Notes: generated by a model from the letters alone, not told the origin. DNA of 64,000 nt from Marilutibacter penaei (GCF_014145395.1 NZ_JACHTE010000004.1:124001-188000), one strand, 5' to 3'. Positions 28,734 through 38,920 are shown, numbered from the stretch's first letter. Made by a program: numbers and translations.

Positions 28734-29552
28734 TCACCCCTGCCCGCGGCCCCAGGCCTGGATGCGCGCCGCGATCGCACGCACGCCATCGGTCAGTGCC
28801 GCCGGCCCGGGCTGCAGGATCAGCGGTGACTTGATCTCGTGCAGCTCGCCGTCGCGGACGGCCGGAATGGCATTCCAGCCGGGGCGGGCCGCCACCTTTT
28901 CAGGACGGAACTTCTTGCCGCACCAGGAGCCGAGGATGATGTCGGGGGCCCGTCTTGCCACCTCGCCCGGGTCCTCGAGGATGCGCTGTTTCGCAAGCGG
29001 CTCGGCAGCGCGCTCGGGAAACACATCATCCCCACCCGCGATGCGGGTCAGCTCGGCCACCCAGCGGATGCCGGTGATCAGCGGCTCGTCCCACTCCTCG
29101 AAGTAGACGCGCGGGCGCCGGGGAAGCTTCGACGCCTCCTCTTCGATGGCCTCCAGTCCCCGCTGCAGGGTGTCGGCCCATGCGTCGGCCTTGCCAGCGA
29201 CGCCCACCAGCGCACCGAGCCGGCGGATGTAATCGAGAATCCCCTCCACGCTGCGGTGGTTGGCGATCCAGACCTCGATGCCCGCGCGGATCAGCTCGGC
29301 GGCGATGTCGGCCTGGATATCGGAGAACCCGACCACGAAGTCGGGCTTCAGCTTCAGGATCTCACCCACCTTCGCACTGGTGAACGCGCTGACCTTGGGC
29401 TTCTCCCTGCGGGCAATGGCCGGACGCACGGTGAAGCCACTGATGCCCACGATGCGGTCCTGCTCGCCGAGTCCGTACAGGGTCTCGGTCGGCTCCTCCG
29501 TCAGGCAGACGATGCGGCGCGGGCCCTGCATCACCGGAAACGGACGTCGCAT
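28734..29552 (-). CDS. BtuF-like cobalamin/iron-siderophore-type binding protein lacking a signal peptide
   Basis: A 272-residue protein with the two-lobed TroA/BtuF fold pattern: RRIVCLTEEPTETLYGLGEQDRIVG, VGEILKLKPDFVVGF, VEGILDYIRRLGAL, VYFEEWDEPLITG and VARRAPDIILGSWCG. The known family members are periplasmic and carry a signal peptide or lipobox. Here the N-terminus (MRRPFPVMQGPRRIVCL) runs straight into the first beta strand, so the protein is predicted cytosolic unless the start is wrong. No ABC permease or ATPase genes are adjacent. Starts at 29552 or 29531 are possible. The ligand is uncertain. Confidence 0.78.
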   Translation of the reverse strand: MRRPFPVMQGPRRIVCLTEEPTETLYGLGEQDRIVGISGFTVRPAIARREKPKVSAFTSAKVGEILKLKPDFVVGFSDIQADIAAELIRAGIEVWIANHRSVEGILDYIRRLGALVGVAGKADAWADTLQRGLEAIEEEASKLPRRPRVYFEEWDEPLITGIRWVAELTRIAGGDDVFPERAAEPLAKQRILEDPGEVARRAPDIILGSWCGKKFRPEKVAARPGWNAIPAVRDGELHEIKSPLILQPGPAALTDGVRAIAARIQAWGRGQG

Positions 29553-29652
29553 ATAGGGGCCGCCCCCGCGAGCGCGCGCTCGTCCACTTCCACCGGCAAG
29601 CGCCTTTGCGCGGGAAGGGGCTCCAACGGCCGCGGTCGCACGGGCAGGGTCC

Positions 29653-30255
29653 TCACGGATAGAGCATCCGCTTCGACCAGTCACCGACCGGGTCGCATTC
29701 ATAGAGGTGGCGTTCGTGGAGGCGGAAATCCGCGCCGTACCAGAATTCGATCCGGTCTGGCCGCACACGCAGGCCCGTCCAGCGCGGCGGGCGTGGTACC
29801 GCACGACCCTCGAACTCCCGGTCGGCCTGCGCGAGGCGCTCTTCGAAATCCGCCCTGGCCTCCAGCGTTTCCGACTGCTTCGACGCCCACGCACCGAGCT
29901 GGCTGCCACGCGGACGCGTCGCGAAGTACGCGTCCGCCTCGTCCTCGGCCACCTTCTCGACCGCGCCCTCGATCCGCACCTGCACGCCGTTGCGCACCCG
30001 CGGCCAATGGAACAGCAGCGCCGCATGCGGATTGGCCTGCAGCTCGAGGCCCTTGCGTCCGTCCAGGTGGGTGTAGAACACGAATCCACGCGCGTCGCAG
30101 GCCTTCAGCAGCACGATCCGCGCCGAAGGGCGTCCGTCGCGACCGGCCGTGGCGACCGTCATGGCGGTCGGGTCCGGCTCAGCGGCCGCACGGGCCTCCT
30201 CGAACAGCGTGTCGAAGGTCGCCAGGGCTTCGTCGAACAATGCGGGGACGGTCAT
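29653..30255 (-). CDS. pdxH: PdxH, pyridoxamine/pyridoxine 5'-phosphate oxidase
   Basis: FMN enzyme making pyridoxal phosphate. The start at 30255 gives 200 residues. Conserved parts include [23 protein letters not shown] (FMN phosphate), [22 protein letters not shown], and the C-terminal signature [15 protein letters not shown] with [14 protein letters not shown] six codons upstream is an alternative start. It is unlinked to other B6 genes except the PLP-binding YggS 2.4 kb away. Confidence 0.96.
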   Translation of the reverse strand: MTVPALFDEALATFDTLFEEARAAAEPDPTAMTVATAGRDGRPSARIVLLKACDARGFVFYTHLDGRKGLELQANPHAALLFHWPRVRNGVQVRIEGAVEKVAEDEADAYFATRPRGSQLGAWASKQSETLEARADFEERLAQADREFEGRAVPRPPRWTGLRVRPDRIEFWYGADFRLHERHLYECDPVGDWSKRMLYP

Positions 30256-30330
30256 CGTCTTGGATCCGCGCAACAGGGGGTGGGCGAAGCCTACCGCCCG
30301 GGCCGCGGACCGGCCAGCCCGACCGGCCGC

Positions 30331-30534
30331 CTACTCGACGACGAAGGTCACCTTCAGGTTGACCCGCCACTCGATCACGGCACCATCGGGCGCCGTGACG
30401 ACCTTGATCTCGTTGACCCAGGCGCCCTGGATGTTGTTGACGGATTCGCTGCATTTCTTCAGGCCGACCTTGACGGCGTCTTCCATGCTGGTCTTCGATG
30501 CGGCATTGAGTTCGATCACCTTGGCGACGGACAT
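30331..30534 (-). CDS. Dodecin flavin-binding protein
   Basis: A 67-residue dodecin, which assembles into a hollow dodecamer that stores or buffers flavins. The start MSVAKVIELNAAS has a strong AGGAGG 7 nt upstream. The flavin-stacking Trp lies in NNIQGAWVNEIK, and WRVNLKVTFVVE is the standard C-terminus. It lies next to pdxH, an FMN enzyme, though in a separate unit. Confidence 0.93.
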   Translation of the reverse strand: MSVAKVIELNAASKTSMEDAVKVGLKKCSESVNNIQGAWVNEIKVVTAPDGAVIEWRVNLKVTFVVE

Positions 30535-30628
30535 GGGGTTCCTCCTGGGTGACGGCGCAACGCGCCGGGTAACGCACACCCTATGGTTTCCGCTGTAAAG
30601 GCTGCGCGATCATCGTCCGCCGGTGACC

Positions 30629-30634
30629 TACAAT
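30629..30634 (+). promoter_or_regulatory. Candidate -10 element 6 nt before aroK
   Basis: TACAAT ends 6 nt before the aroK ATG at 30641, and there is no Shine-Dalgarno sequence, so the mRNA probably starts at the ATG. The -35 is not obvious. Confidence 0.42.
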
Positions 30635-30640
30635 CCCTGC

Positions 30641-31183
30641 ATGAACCCCGCCCGCACCCTTGTCCTGGTCGGCCCCACCGGCGCCGGGAAGTCCACCCTC
30701 GCCCCCATGCTCGCCCGGCACTTCGGCCTGGCGCTGTTCGACGTGGACCGCGAGATCGAGCGCGAGGCCGGACAGTCGATCCCGACGCTCTTCGAACACG
30801 AGGGCGAATCGGGCTTCCGCACGCGTGAAACGGCCATGCTGCATCGCCTGCTGGACGGCGGCGACGCGCTGCTGGCGACCGGTGCCGGGATCGTCCTGGA
30901 CGCAGGCAATCGGCACCGGCTGCGCACCCACGGGTTCGTCGTCCACCTGCATGCCACGCCGGCGCAACAGTTGGCGCGGCTGGCCGGCGACGGCCAGCGT
31001 CCGCTGCTGCAGCGCCCCGACCGGGAACGCGTCCTGGAGGCCATGGCCGAGGCCCGGGACCCGCTGTACGCCGAAGTCGCCGACCTGGTGTTCGATACCG
31101 GCGACTTCGCGTTGGACGGGGCGGCAACCGCCCTCATCCAGCGACTCGACACACATTGGCACAGGAACGGAGTTCCGGCATGA
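30641..31183 (+). CDS. aroK: AroK, shikimate kinase
   Basis: Phosphorylates shikimate in the aromatic amino-acid pathway. The 180 residues include P-loop GPTGAGKS (11-18), the shikimate-binding FDVDREIE and FRTRET, the GAGIV loop, and the lid arginine region [10 protein letters not shown]. The start at 30641 is preferred over a GTG at 30623 because of the TACAAT placed 6 nt upstream. The stop overlaps the aroB ATG (ATGA). Confidence 0.94.
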   Translation: MNPARTLVLVGPTGAGKSTLAPMLARHFGLALFDVDREIEREAGQSIPTLFEHEGESGFRTRETAMLHRLLDGGDALLATGAGIVLDAGNRHRLRTHGFVVHLHATPAQQLARLAGDGQRPLLQRPDRERVLEAMAEARDPLYAEVADLVFDTGDFALDGAATALIQRLDTHWHRNGVPA

Positions 31184-32286
31184 AGGCTGACCAGACCGTC
31201 GGGGTCGGCGGTGCGAACCCCTACCTCGTGCGGATCGCACCGGGGCTGATCGACGATGGCGAGGCATTGGCCGCCGCACTGCGTGGGCGCCATGCGCTGG
31301 TGGTGAGCGACGACAACGTCGCCCCCCTTTATGCGGCACGCGTCGAAAACGCGCTCACCGCCGCCCGCCCGGGACTGCGCGTGTCGCGCTGGGTCATGCC
31401 GGCCGGCGAGCACGAGAAGACCCTGGCGCGCTTCGCCGAATGCGTCGAGGCGCTGGCCGCGCTGGGCGCCACCCGCGATGCCGCGGTGGTGGCCCTCGGC
31501 GGCGGGGTCGTCGGCGACCTCGCTGGCTTCGCGGGTGCCTGCTGGATGCGCGGCATCGACGTGATCCAGGCCCCGACCACGCTGCTGGCGATGGTCGACT
31601 CCTCGGTCGGCGGCAAGACCGCGGTCGACCTGCCCACGGGCAAGAACCTCGTCGGCGCCTTCCACCCGCCGCGTGCCGTGCTGGCCGATACCACGGTCCT
31701 GCAGACCCTGCCGGGGCGCGAACTGCGGGCCGGGCTGGCGGAGGTGGTCAAGTACGGGGCGATCTTCGATGCGCGCTTCCTGGACTGGCTGGAGGGCCAC
31801 GTGGACCCGCTGCTCGCCCTCGACGACGCAACCATCGCCGAGGCCGTCGCGCGGAGCTGCCGGTTCAAGGCCGAGGTGGTGGAGCGCGACATGTTCGAAC
31901 AGGGCGATCGCGCCCTGCTCAATTTCGGCCACACCTTCGGCCACGCGATCGAGACCGAACAGGGATACGCCGGCGCGAGTGGCGCCGGCCTCAATCACGG
32001 TGAGGCGGTCGCGGTTGGCATGGTGCTGGCGGCGCGCCTCTCTGCCGACCTGGGGCTCGCACCCGCGGCGGACGCGGAGCGCCTGACGGCCCTGCTGGAG
32101 CGGTTCGCCCTGCCGGTGTCGGTACCCGGTGGGCTCGCGCCCGAGGCACTGCTGGCGCGCATGCGACTGGACAAGAAGGCCGACGCGAACGGCCTGCGTT
32201 TCATCCTGTGGGAGCGCGCCGGGTCCGCGCGCGTGGTCCGCGACGTACCGGATGACGCGGTGCTGGCCGTGCTGCGGGGGCGCTGA
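31180..32286 (+). CDS. aroB: AroB, 3-dehydroquinate synthase
   Basis: NAD+- and Zn-dependent cyclisation of DAHP to dehydroquinate. The 368 residues include [20 protein letters not shown] (NAD loop), [27 protein letters not shown] with the Zn-binding Glu, and [11 protein letters not shown] with a Zn-binding His. The short variant is normal for gammaproteobacteria. It is coupled to aroK. Confidence 0.96.
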   Translation: MKADQTVGVGGANPYLVRIAPGLIDDGEALAAALRGRHALVVSDDNVAPLYAARVENALTAARPGLRVSRWVMPAGEHEKTLARFAECVEALAALGATRDAAVVALGGGVVGDLAGFAGACWMRGIDVIQAPTTLLAMVDSSVGGKTAVDLPTGKNLVGAFHPPRAVLADTTVLQTLPGRELRAGLAEVVKYGAIFDARFLDWLEGHVDPLLALDDATIAEAVARSCRFKAEVVERDMFEQGDRALLNFGHTFGHAIETEQGYAGASGAGLNHGEAVAVGMVLAARLSADLGLAPAADAERLTALLERFALPVSVPGGLAPEALLARMRLDKKADANGLRFILWERAGSARVVRDVPDDAVLAVLRGR

Positions 32287-32312
32287 GTTCTGATCGTCGG
32301 CGCCCGAGGCCG

Positions 32313-32318
32313 TACAAT
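32313..32318 (+). promoter_or_regulatory. Candidate -10 element 8 nt before the WGR-like gene
   Basis: TACAAT ends 8 nt before the ATG at 32327 in the 40-nt gap after aroB; no Shine-Dalgarno sequence is visible, suggesting a leaderless or nearly leaderless transcript. Confidence 0.38.
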
Positions 32319-32326
32319 GCGCGCCC

Positions 32327-32584
32327 ATGCGACTGCTCATGCAACAACGTCCCGACGCCTCCGACGACGCCCCGCGCTTCGTCCAGCTGTTCCTGCAGCC
32401 CGACCTGCTGGGGGGCTACACGCTGGTGCGCGAATCGGGGCATATCGGCGGCCGCAGCACGGTCCGCCGGGAACAGTTCCTCGACCAGTCGAGCGCCTTC
32501 GCAGCGCTCGAGAAGATCCGCGACCAGCAGGTCAAGCGGGGTTTCCAGGTGATGTTCACCCAGGGCGCGAGCGCCCCGCGATGA
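32327..32584 (+). CDS. Small WGR-like domain protein
   Basis: An 85-residue protein made almost entirely of one domain: FLQPDLLGGYTLVRESGHIGGRSTVRRE followed by an amphipathic helix AFAALEKIRDQQVKRGFQ. This spacing resembles the WGR domain (G.W.LVREWGRIG..G..R), with Tyr where the first Trp is usual and HIGGR for the GR core. WGR domains bind nucleic acid ends in PARPs and occur alone in some bacteria. The function here is unknown. It sits between aroB and hemE with its own likely promoter. Confidence 0.65.
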   Translation: MRLLMQQRPDASDDAPRFVQLFLQPDLLGGYTLVRESGHIGGRSTVRREQFLDQSSAFAALEKIRDQQVKRGFQVMFTQGASAPR

Positions 32585-32620
32585 ACCGGGCCCCCGCCCA
32601 CGTACGCCACGAGTAGGCCC

Positions 32621-33697
<1,077 letters not shown>

Positions 33698-33762
33698 GCC
33701 GACGACGGCAGTGCGGGCCCGGGGCGACGCCCGCCTCCGGGCATCGCCGCTCGCCCGTGCGG

Positions 33763-34332
33763 CTAGTGGTGGTCGTGGTGCCCGCCCGCCGGGCCGCGGG
33801 TATCCAGCGGCAAGACCTCGAACTCCACCTCGACTGGACCTGCCTGCTCGAAGCGCAGCGTGGCGGGCACGCGATCGCCTTCGGCGAGCATGCGCACGGG
33901 ATCGATGAACATCAGGTGGTAGCTGCCCGGTTGCAGCTCGATCGCCGCGCCCGCGGCCACCGGCAGGCCATCGGCCAGATGGCGCATCTGCATCACGCCG
34001 TCGACCTCGAGCATCTCGTGCATCTCGACCCGCGCCGCGTCCGGCGTGCTGATCTCGACCAGGCGGTCGTCGCTTCCGCCGTCGTTGTGGAGCGTCATGA
34101 ATCCGCCCGCCACCGGTGCGCCCGGGGCCATCGCACGGATCCATGCGCCGTCGACCCGGAGGCGGGCTTCGGCTGCGGGTGCGGTGCCGGGAACGGATGC
34201 GGTCTGGGACGGCTCTGGCACTGAATCGACCGCTGGCCCGGGCTGGTCCGCGCACCCCGGGAGGGCGAGGCACGCCACGAGCACGGCGGGGGCGAGGCGG
34301 AGCGTACTGGGGATGCGAAGCGAAGCCTTCAT
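33763..34332 (-). CDS. PCu(A)C copper chaperone lipoprotein
   Basis: A 189-residue predicted lipoprotein (lipobox ALPGC, Cys near residue 27), then a Pro/Ser-rich linker and a PCu(A)C cupredoxin-like domain. The copper-binding pattern H..M...H.M is visible: VEMHEMLEVDGVMQMRHL, then SYHLMFIDP. A C-terminal GGHHDHH tail could add metal sites. Related proteins deliver Cu(I) to cytochrome oxidase CuA; no oxidase genes are adjacent here. Confidence 0.88.
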   Translation of the reverse strand: MKASLRIPSTLRLAPAVLVACLALPGCADQPGPAVDSVPEPSQTASVPGTAPAAEARLRVDGAWIRAMAPGAPVAGGFMTLHNDGGSDDRLVEISTPDAARVEMHEMLEVDGVMQMRHLADGLPVAAGAAIELQPGSYHLMFIDPVRMLAEGDRVPATLRFEQAGPVEVEFEVLPLDTRGPAGGHHDHH

Positions 34333-34447
34333 GGCGGTGTCTCCTGATAATCGGGGGCGAAGATGGATCAGATCGTGCGTCGAGTCCAGCCACCGCGGGC
34401 CTGTTTTCGGCTTCGCGACGCGGCAAGGACGCGAAGCCCGCCGGGCG

Positions 34448-37400
34448 TCACGATCGTTTCGTGATGCCCGCCAGTGCCTGCCGCAGCATCGCGCCGGTCA
34501 GCGGCTTGCGCAGGAAGGCATCGAACCCGGCCGCCATGGCTTCCGCCTCCGCTTCGCCGTCGGCGCGCGCGGTGATCGCGACCAGGGGATGTTCGAAACC
34601 CTGTCGCCGCAGCTGGCGAGCCAGCGCGAGGCCATCGAGGCCGGGCAGGTCGAGGTCGAGCAGGGCGGCATCGAACCCCCGTGACTGCACCTCGGACAAC
34701 GCGTCCAGCGCATGGCCGGCATGCACGACGTGATGCCCCTGGCGTTGCAGCAGCCCGGTCACCACCTCGGCCACCGTAGCGTCATCCTCCACCAGCAGCA
34801 GCTCCAGGAGCTCGCCGTGCACCATGCGCGCAGGCGATGCCACGGCCTCCCCGCAGGCGGCCTCCGGCAGTGGCAACCAGACGTCGAAGCGGGCGCCTCG
34901 TCCCGGTTCGCTCTCCACCGTGATGCGCCCGTCCATCGCCAGCGCCAGCTCATGGCAGATCGCCAGGCCCAGGCCACTGCCGCCGTAGCGCGTCGTGGTG
35001 CGGGCACCGTCCGCCTGCTCGAACCGGTGGAACAGCCGGGCCTTCTGGCCGGCCTCAAGTCCAGGCCCGGTATCCTCGACGCTGAATCGCACGCCTCCGT
35101 CGGCGGGCGCCGTGACCGACATGCCGACCCGGCCGACATCGGTGAACTTGACCGCGTTGTTGAGCAGGTTCAGCAGGATCTGGCACACCCGCTTGCGATC
35201 GCCGGACACCGAGCGCGGCACCTCCGGCGCGATGCGCACGCCGAAGTCCAGCTGTTTCTCCAGTGCCAGCGGCTCGACCAGCACCGCCGCTTCCGCCACC
35301 AGCGCCCGCAGGTCGAACGGCGCGGGGTCCAGCTCCAGCTTGCCGGCCTCGATACGGGCCAGGTCCAGCGCGTCGTTGACCAGTCGCAGCAGGTGTTCGC
35401 CCGCCTTTCCGATGGCTTCGGCATAGCCGCGCTGGCGCCCGTCGAGGGGCGTGTCCAGCAACAGCTCGCTCATCCCCAGCACACCGGTCAAGGGCGTGCG
35501 GACCTCATGGCCCAGGGTGGCGAGGAAACGCGTCTTGGCCTGGGAGGCCTGTTCGGCCACCTCGCGTTCGTGCTCGATGCGTTGCTGGGCCTGCTGCTGC
35601 CTCAACCGGCCCCGGTACGCATCCGCAAGCCACCACGCCAACAGCGCGGCCAGCCCGGCGAACCCCGCCCAGGCCGGCGGCGTCCGCCACCAGGGCGGCT
35701 CAACCCGGAAGCGCAGCGTTCGCTCCGCGGCGGCGTTGCCGAGCGCGTCGACGGCGCGCACGTGCAGCACGTGATGGCCGGGGCCAAGGCCCGCCAGGAT
35801 GCGCTCGCCCCGCCGGCCGTGGGCGACCCAGTCCTTGTCGTCTCCGTCGAGCCGGGTGAAGTACCGGCTTTCCTCGGGGTTGTCGAACGCGAGCAGCCGG
35901 AACGCCACCCGCAACTCACGGTGGTCGGCCGGAAGCGACGCCAACGCACCGGGAGTCAGTGCGTGCCAGTCGCCCTCGCGCCGCACCTCCACCTCCCCCC
36001 ACTGCAGGCGGGGCGCCAGCGGTGCCGGATCCCGCGCACGCGTGTCCACCACCACCACGCCACCGTCCTCGACGGCACCGACCAGCAACCCTTCCGGCGT
36101 GAGCACGGTGGAGTGGTCCACGAACTGGTGGCTGCTGAGTCCGTCGGCCAGGCCGAAGCGGCGCATGTGCCAGGCCGTGGGATCCCACCGGTACAGCCCC
36201 CGGGCCGTCGCGAGCCAGACGCGGCCCCGCGCATCCACGTGCAATCCCATGCCCTCGACCGCGGGAATGCCTTGGGCCGAACCGACACGCGCGTCCCGCT
36301 GCCACCCGTCGCCGATCCGGCGGTACCGCTCCAGACCGGCCAGGCGCTGGATCCAGAGCGTGTCGGCGCCATCGAAGTCGAAGCCGAACACGCGTTCCTG
36401 GCCCAGCCCGTGCGGTGGCTCGAAGCGCCTCCGCGCGGCATCCCATCGGCGCAGGCCGTCCTCGCCGGCGATCCACACCCGCCCTTCCGCGTCGAATCCC
36501 AGGGCCTCGACGTCCCCACGCCCCAGCCCGTGCGCGTCGCCGACCGGGATTGACGTCAGCACCTCGCCGGTGCCCGGGTCGCGCTGCTGGACGCCACCGC
36601 CACTGCTGACCAGCCAGAGGCTGCCGTCCGGACCGGTCTTCATCAGCGGGATCGCGCCGCCGAAGGTGGCATCGACGTCCGACGCGGGCGACCACTCCCG
36701 CGCCACCCCTTCCGCACCGACCTGCAGCAGGCTGCCGTGCAGGCCGGCGGTGCCCAGCCAGACACGCCCATGACGATCCTCCGCGATGGAGGTTGGCCGC
36801 CAGCCCGCCAGGGCCGCGCGGATGTCGGGATCGGTCGGATGCAGCTGGCCGCGTGCGTCCAGGAAGTCCAGCTCCCCACGTTCGCCGATCATCCACACGC
36901 CGCCGTCGGCCGAAGGCACCGTGCCGAGGTACAGGGAACTGGTCAGCCCGGTCTCGCGCGAGAGCTGGACGGCGGTCCTCCAGTCCGGCCGGAGCAGCCC
37001 CAGGCCCCGGCCCGCCACCGGCATCCACAGCGCACCGTTGTCCTGTGCGTGGATCTGCTGCACCAGGCGGGTCGGCCCGTGCAGGGCCACGCCGGCCGGG
37101 ACGGGAACCTCGCCGGGCGCCACCTGCCAGATGCTGCGCTGGGTCCCGATCCACAAGTGGTCATGGGGGTCGCTGGCGATACTCAACGCCGCGTTGGGCC
37201 GCGCGAACATGCCGGACCACGACAGCGCGGCCCAGGCGCCGTCCGGCTGCATGCGGTGGAGGCCGTCCGCGGCCCCCACCCAGAGCCCGTCCTGGCGGGC
37301 GGTCACCGAGTAGACGAGGCCGTCCGGGACCTCGCCGGGCAGGGCCACGCGGCGGAATGCAGTGCCATCCCAGGCCGCGAGGCCGGCGACGGTCCCGACC

Positions 37401-37993
37401 CAGAGCGTGCCGGTATCGTCGAAGGCGAGCGACGTGACGGTCTCGGCAGGCAGGCTGGTCGGGTCGCCTTCGCGGGGCATGAAACGCACGATCCGCCCGC
37501 GCCCATCCAACCGGTGCAGGCCGCCGCCATAGGTGCCGAACCAGATCTCGTCGCCGCGACTGGCGATCGCGAACACGTCGTCGCTGCCGATGCGCGGATC
37601 GCCCGACATCCGGTAATGGGTCAGCTCGCGGCGCCCGGCATCGATCATGCTCAGGCCACGCGTTTCCACCGCCGCCCACACGCGGTTGCGGGCGTCGACG
37701 TGGACCACCGTGATCAGGTTGCCGGGCAGGGAGGCAGGATCGGCGGGGTCGTGTCGCCACACCCGCATCCCGGTACCGTCGTACCGCGCAAGGCCATCGG
37801 TGGTGGCGACCCAGATGTAGCCGTCCCGGTCTTCGGTGATCCCGTTGATGTAACTGGACGGCAGCCCGTCTTCCACCCCGATGATCCGGGGCCGGGGCAC
37901 GTCGGGCATGCGAGCCTGCGCATGCGCCCAGCCCGACACCGCGGCCAGCACCGCGACCAGGGCCGCGCGCCAGGCGATCCATCGAAGAGCCAT
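34448..37993 (-). CDS. Periplasmic-propeller hybrid sensor histidine kinase
   Basis: A 1181-residue hybrid two-component protein. Domain order: signal peptide (ALVAVLAAVSGWAHAQA); about 14 Reg_prop blades forming two periplasmic beta-propellers (repeats of the type DRDGYIWVATTDGLARYDG) to about residue 690; a Y_Y_Y domain (about 715-780); one transmembrane helix (PAWAGFAGLAALLAWWLA); HisKA with FLATLGHEVRTPLTGVLGMSELLL; HATPase_c (NLLNNAVKFT, DTGPGL, GGSGLGLAI); and a C-terminal receiver with LLDLDLPGLDGL. Unlike many propeller hybrids it ends at the receiver without an AraC-type DNA-binding domain. The start at 37993 has GGAGGGAGGG upstream. It is divergent from the YceI operon. Confidence 0.88.
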   Translation of the reverse strand: MALRWIAWRAALVAVLAAVSGWAHAQARMPDVPRPRIIGVEDGLPSSYINGITEDRDGYIWVATTDGLARYDGTGMRVWRHDPADPASLPGNLITVVHVDARNRVWAAVETRGLSMIDAGRRELTHYRMSGDPRIGSDDVFAIASRGDEIWFGTYGGGLHRLDGRGRIVRFMPREGDPTSLPAETVTSLAFDDTGTLWVGTVAGLAAWDGTAFRRVALPGEVPDGLVYSVTARQDGLWVGAADGLHRMQPDGAWAALSWSGMFARPNAALSIASDPHDHLWIGTQRSIWQVAPGEVPVPAGVALHGPTRLVQQIHAQDNGALWMPVAGRGLGLLRPDWRTAVQLSRETGLTSSLYLGTVPSADGGVWMIGERGELDFLDARGQLHPTDPDIRAALAGWRPTSIAEDRHGRVWLGTAGLHGSLLQVGAEGVAREWSPASDVDATFGGAIPLMKTGPDGSLWLVSSGGGVQQRDPGTGEVLTSIPVGDAHGLGRGDVEALGFDAEGRVWIAGEDGLRRWDAARRRFEPPHGLGQERVFGFDFDGADTLWIQRLAGLERYRRIGDGWQRDARVGSAQGIPAVEGMGLHVDARGRVWLATARGLYRWDPTAWHMRRFGLADGLSSHQFVDHSTVLTPEGLLVGAVEDGGVVVVDTRARDPAPLAPRLQWGEVEVRREGDWHALTPGALASLPADHRELRVAFRLLAFDNPEESRYFTRLDGDDKDWVAHGRRGERILAGLGPGHHVLHVRAVDALGNAAAERTLRFRVEPPWWRTPPAWAGFAGLAALLAWWLADAYRGRLRQQQAQQRIEHEREVAEQASQAKTRFLATLGHEVRTPLTGVLGMSELLLDTPLDGRQRGYAEAIGKAGEHLLRLVNDALDLARIEAGKLELDPAPFDLRALVAEAAVLVEPLALEKQLDFGVRIAPEVPRSVSGDRKRVCQILLNLLNNAVKFTDVGRVGMSVTAPADGGVRFSVEDTGPGLEAGQKARLFHRFEQADGARTTTRYGGSGLGLAICHELALAMDGRITVESEPGRGARFDVWLPLPEAACGEAVASPARMVHGELLELLLVEDDATVAEVVTGLLQRQGHHVVHAGHALDALSEVQSRGFDAALLDLDLPGLDGLALARQLRRQGFEHPLVAITARADGEAEAEAMAAGFDAFLRKPLTGAMLRQALAGITKRS

Positions 37994-38104
37994 CGGTTCC
38001 CTCCCTCCTGCGCGCACGGACGATACCGCAAACCGGCCAGGGCCGTCCGTTGCACCGGGGCAACGCTGTTTCGCCCGCGTCGCGGGTGCAGCGGACGCCG
38101 GGAT

Positions 38105-38113
38105 TGCTATCGT
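38105..38113 (+). promoter_or_regulatory. Candidate extended -10 for the YceI-b561-YceI operon
   Basis: TGC immediately before TATCGT forms an extended -10 about 27 nt before the first YceI start, in the 147-nt divergent gap with the hybrid kinase. Confidence 0.3.
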
Positions 38114-38140
38114 GTACCCGGTCGCACCCGGGAGTGCCGC

Positions 38141-38920
38141 ATGCACTGGATCCGCCTCCTTGTCCTGTTCACCGTCGCTTCGGGCCCCCTCTCGGCCCGC
38201 GCCGCGGACCCGACCGCGTGGTCGCTCGATCCAGTACACACCCGGGTTCTGGTCGGCGTGGGACACGCCGGCTTCTCCCAGGCGCTGGGCACCGTTTCGG
38301 GCAGCACCGGCGCCCTGCTGTTCGAACCGGGGGACTGGACCTCGGCCCGCCTGGATGTACGGGTTCCGCTGCAGGCCCTGGATTTCGGGGACGCGGCCTG
38401 GAACGCCGCCGTCCTCGGTCCACGGCTGCTGGATGCCAGCGCCCATCCCGAGGCCCGCTTCGTTTCCGACAACGTCATCGCCAGCGGCGAACGGCAAGCG
38501 CGGGTATGCGGCACCCTCGAGCTGCGCGGCCAGGTGCGCCCCCAGTGCCTGGAGGTGACGATGAACGCGGTCGACCGGCATCCGATGCCGCCGTTCCGCC
38601 GTACCGCCGGATTCTCGGCAACCGCGACGCTGAGCCGCTCGGATTTCGGCATCGATGCGTGGTCGACGATGATCGGCGACACGGTCACGCTGCGGATCGA
38701 GGCGGAGGCCCTCCGTGACCGCAGCGCGGCGGAGACCTTCCGCACCTCGTCGGATCCCACGCCCCCGCCGGCCGGCGCGACCACTGACGCGGGCGTAACC
38801 CCGGCGGCACCCGGCTCGAATGACATCGAAGCCGCCGCACGCGAAGCCGCCGAGTCCGAGTCCGAGTCCGAGTCCGAGTCCGAGTCCGAGTCCGAGTCCG
38901 AGAAGGAGCCCACGCCATGA
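38141..38920 (+). CDS. YceI family periplasmic protein with an (ES)n acidic tail
   Basis: A 259-residue protein. Signal peptide (LLVLFTVASGPLSARA), then a YceI lipocalin-like domain (WSLDPVHTRVLVGVGHAGFSQALG, SARLDVRVPLQAL, FGIDAWSTMIGDTVTLRIEAEA), which in the family binds polyisoprenoids such as quinones. Beyond the normal domain end (about residue 195) there is a Thr/Pro/Ala linker and a run of eight Glu-Ser dipeptides encoded by the hexamer repeat at 38852-38899. The stop overlaps the cytochrome b561 start (ATGA). The tail is unusual for the family and its length is probably variable. Confidence 0.85.
   Translation: MHWIRLLVLFTVASGPLSARAADPTAWSLDPVHTRVLVGVGHAGFSQALGTVSGSTGALLFEPGDWTSARLDVRVPLQALDFGDAAWNAAVLGPRLLDASAHPEARFVSDNVIASGERQARVCGTLELRGQVRPQCLEVTMNAVDRHPMPPFRRTAGFSATATLSRSDFGIDAWSTMIGDTVTLRIEAEALRDRSAAETFRTSSDPTPPPAGATTDAGVTPAAPGSNDIEAAAREAAESESESESESESESESEKEPTP
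38852..38899 (+). repeat. Hexanucleotide tract (GAGTCC)8
   Basis: Eight perfect copies of GAGTCC in frame near the 3' end of the first YceI gene, encoding (Glu-Ser)8. Slippage would change tail length by two residues per copy and never shift the frame. Confidence 0.95.

Noticed and set aside
29707-30552. A 281-residue plus-strand frame over pdxH and dodecin
   Set aside because: Antisense shadow of two genes with clear family motifs; composition is Arg/His-rich without domains.
33713-33734. GCGGGC/GCCCGC hairpin after hemE as a terminator
   Set aside because: Only six base pairs, a 10-nt loop and no T-run; too weak to list as a feature.
37994-38581. N-terminal extension of the hybrid kinase to 38581
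   Set aside because: The extra 196 residues are low-complexity and overlap the YceI gene and its promoter; the start at 37993 has a strong ribosome-binding site and a signal peptide.
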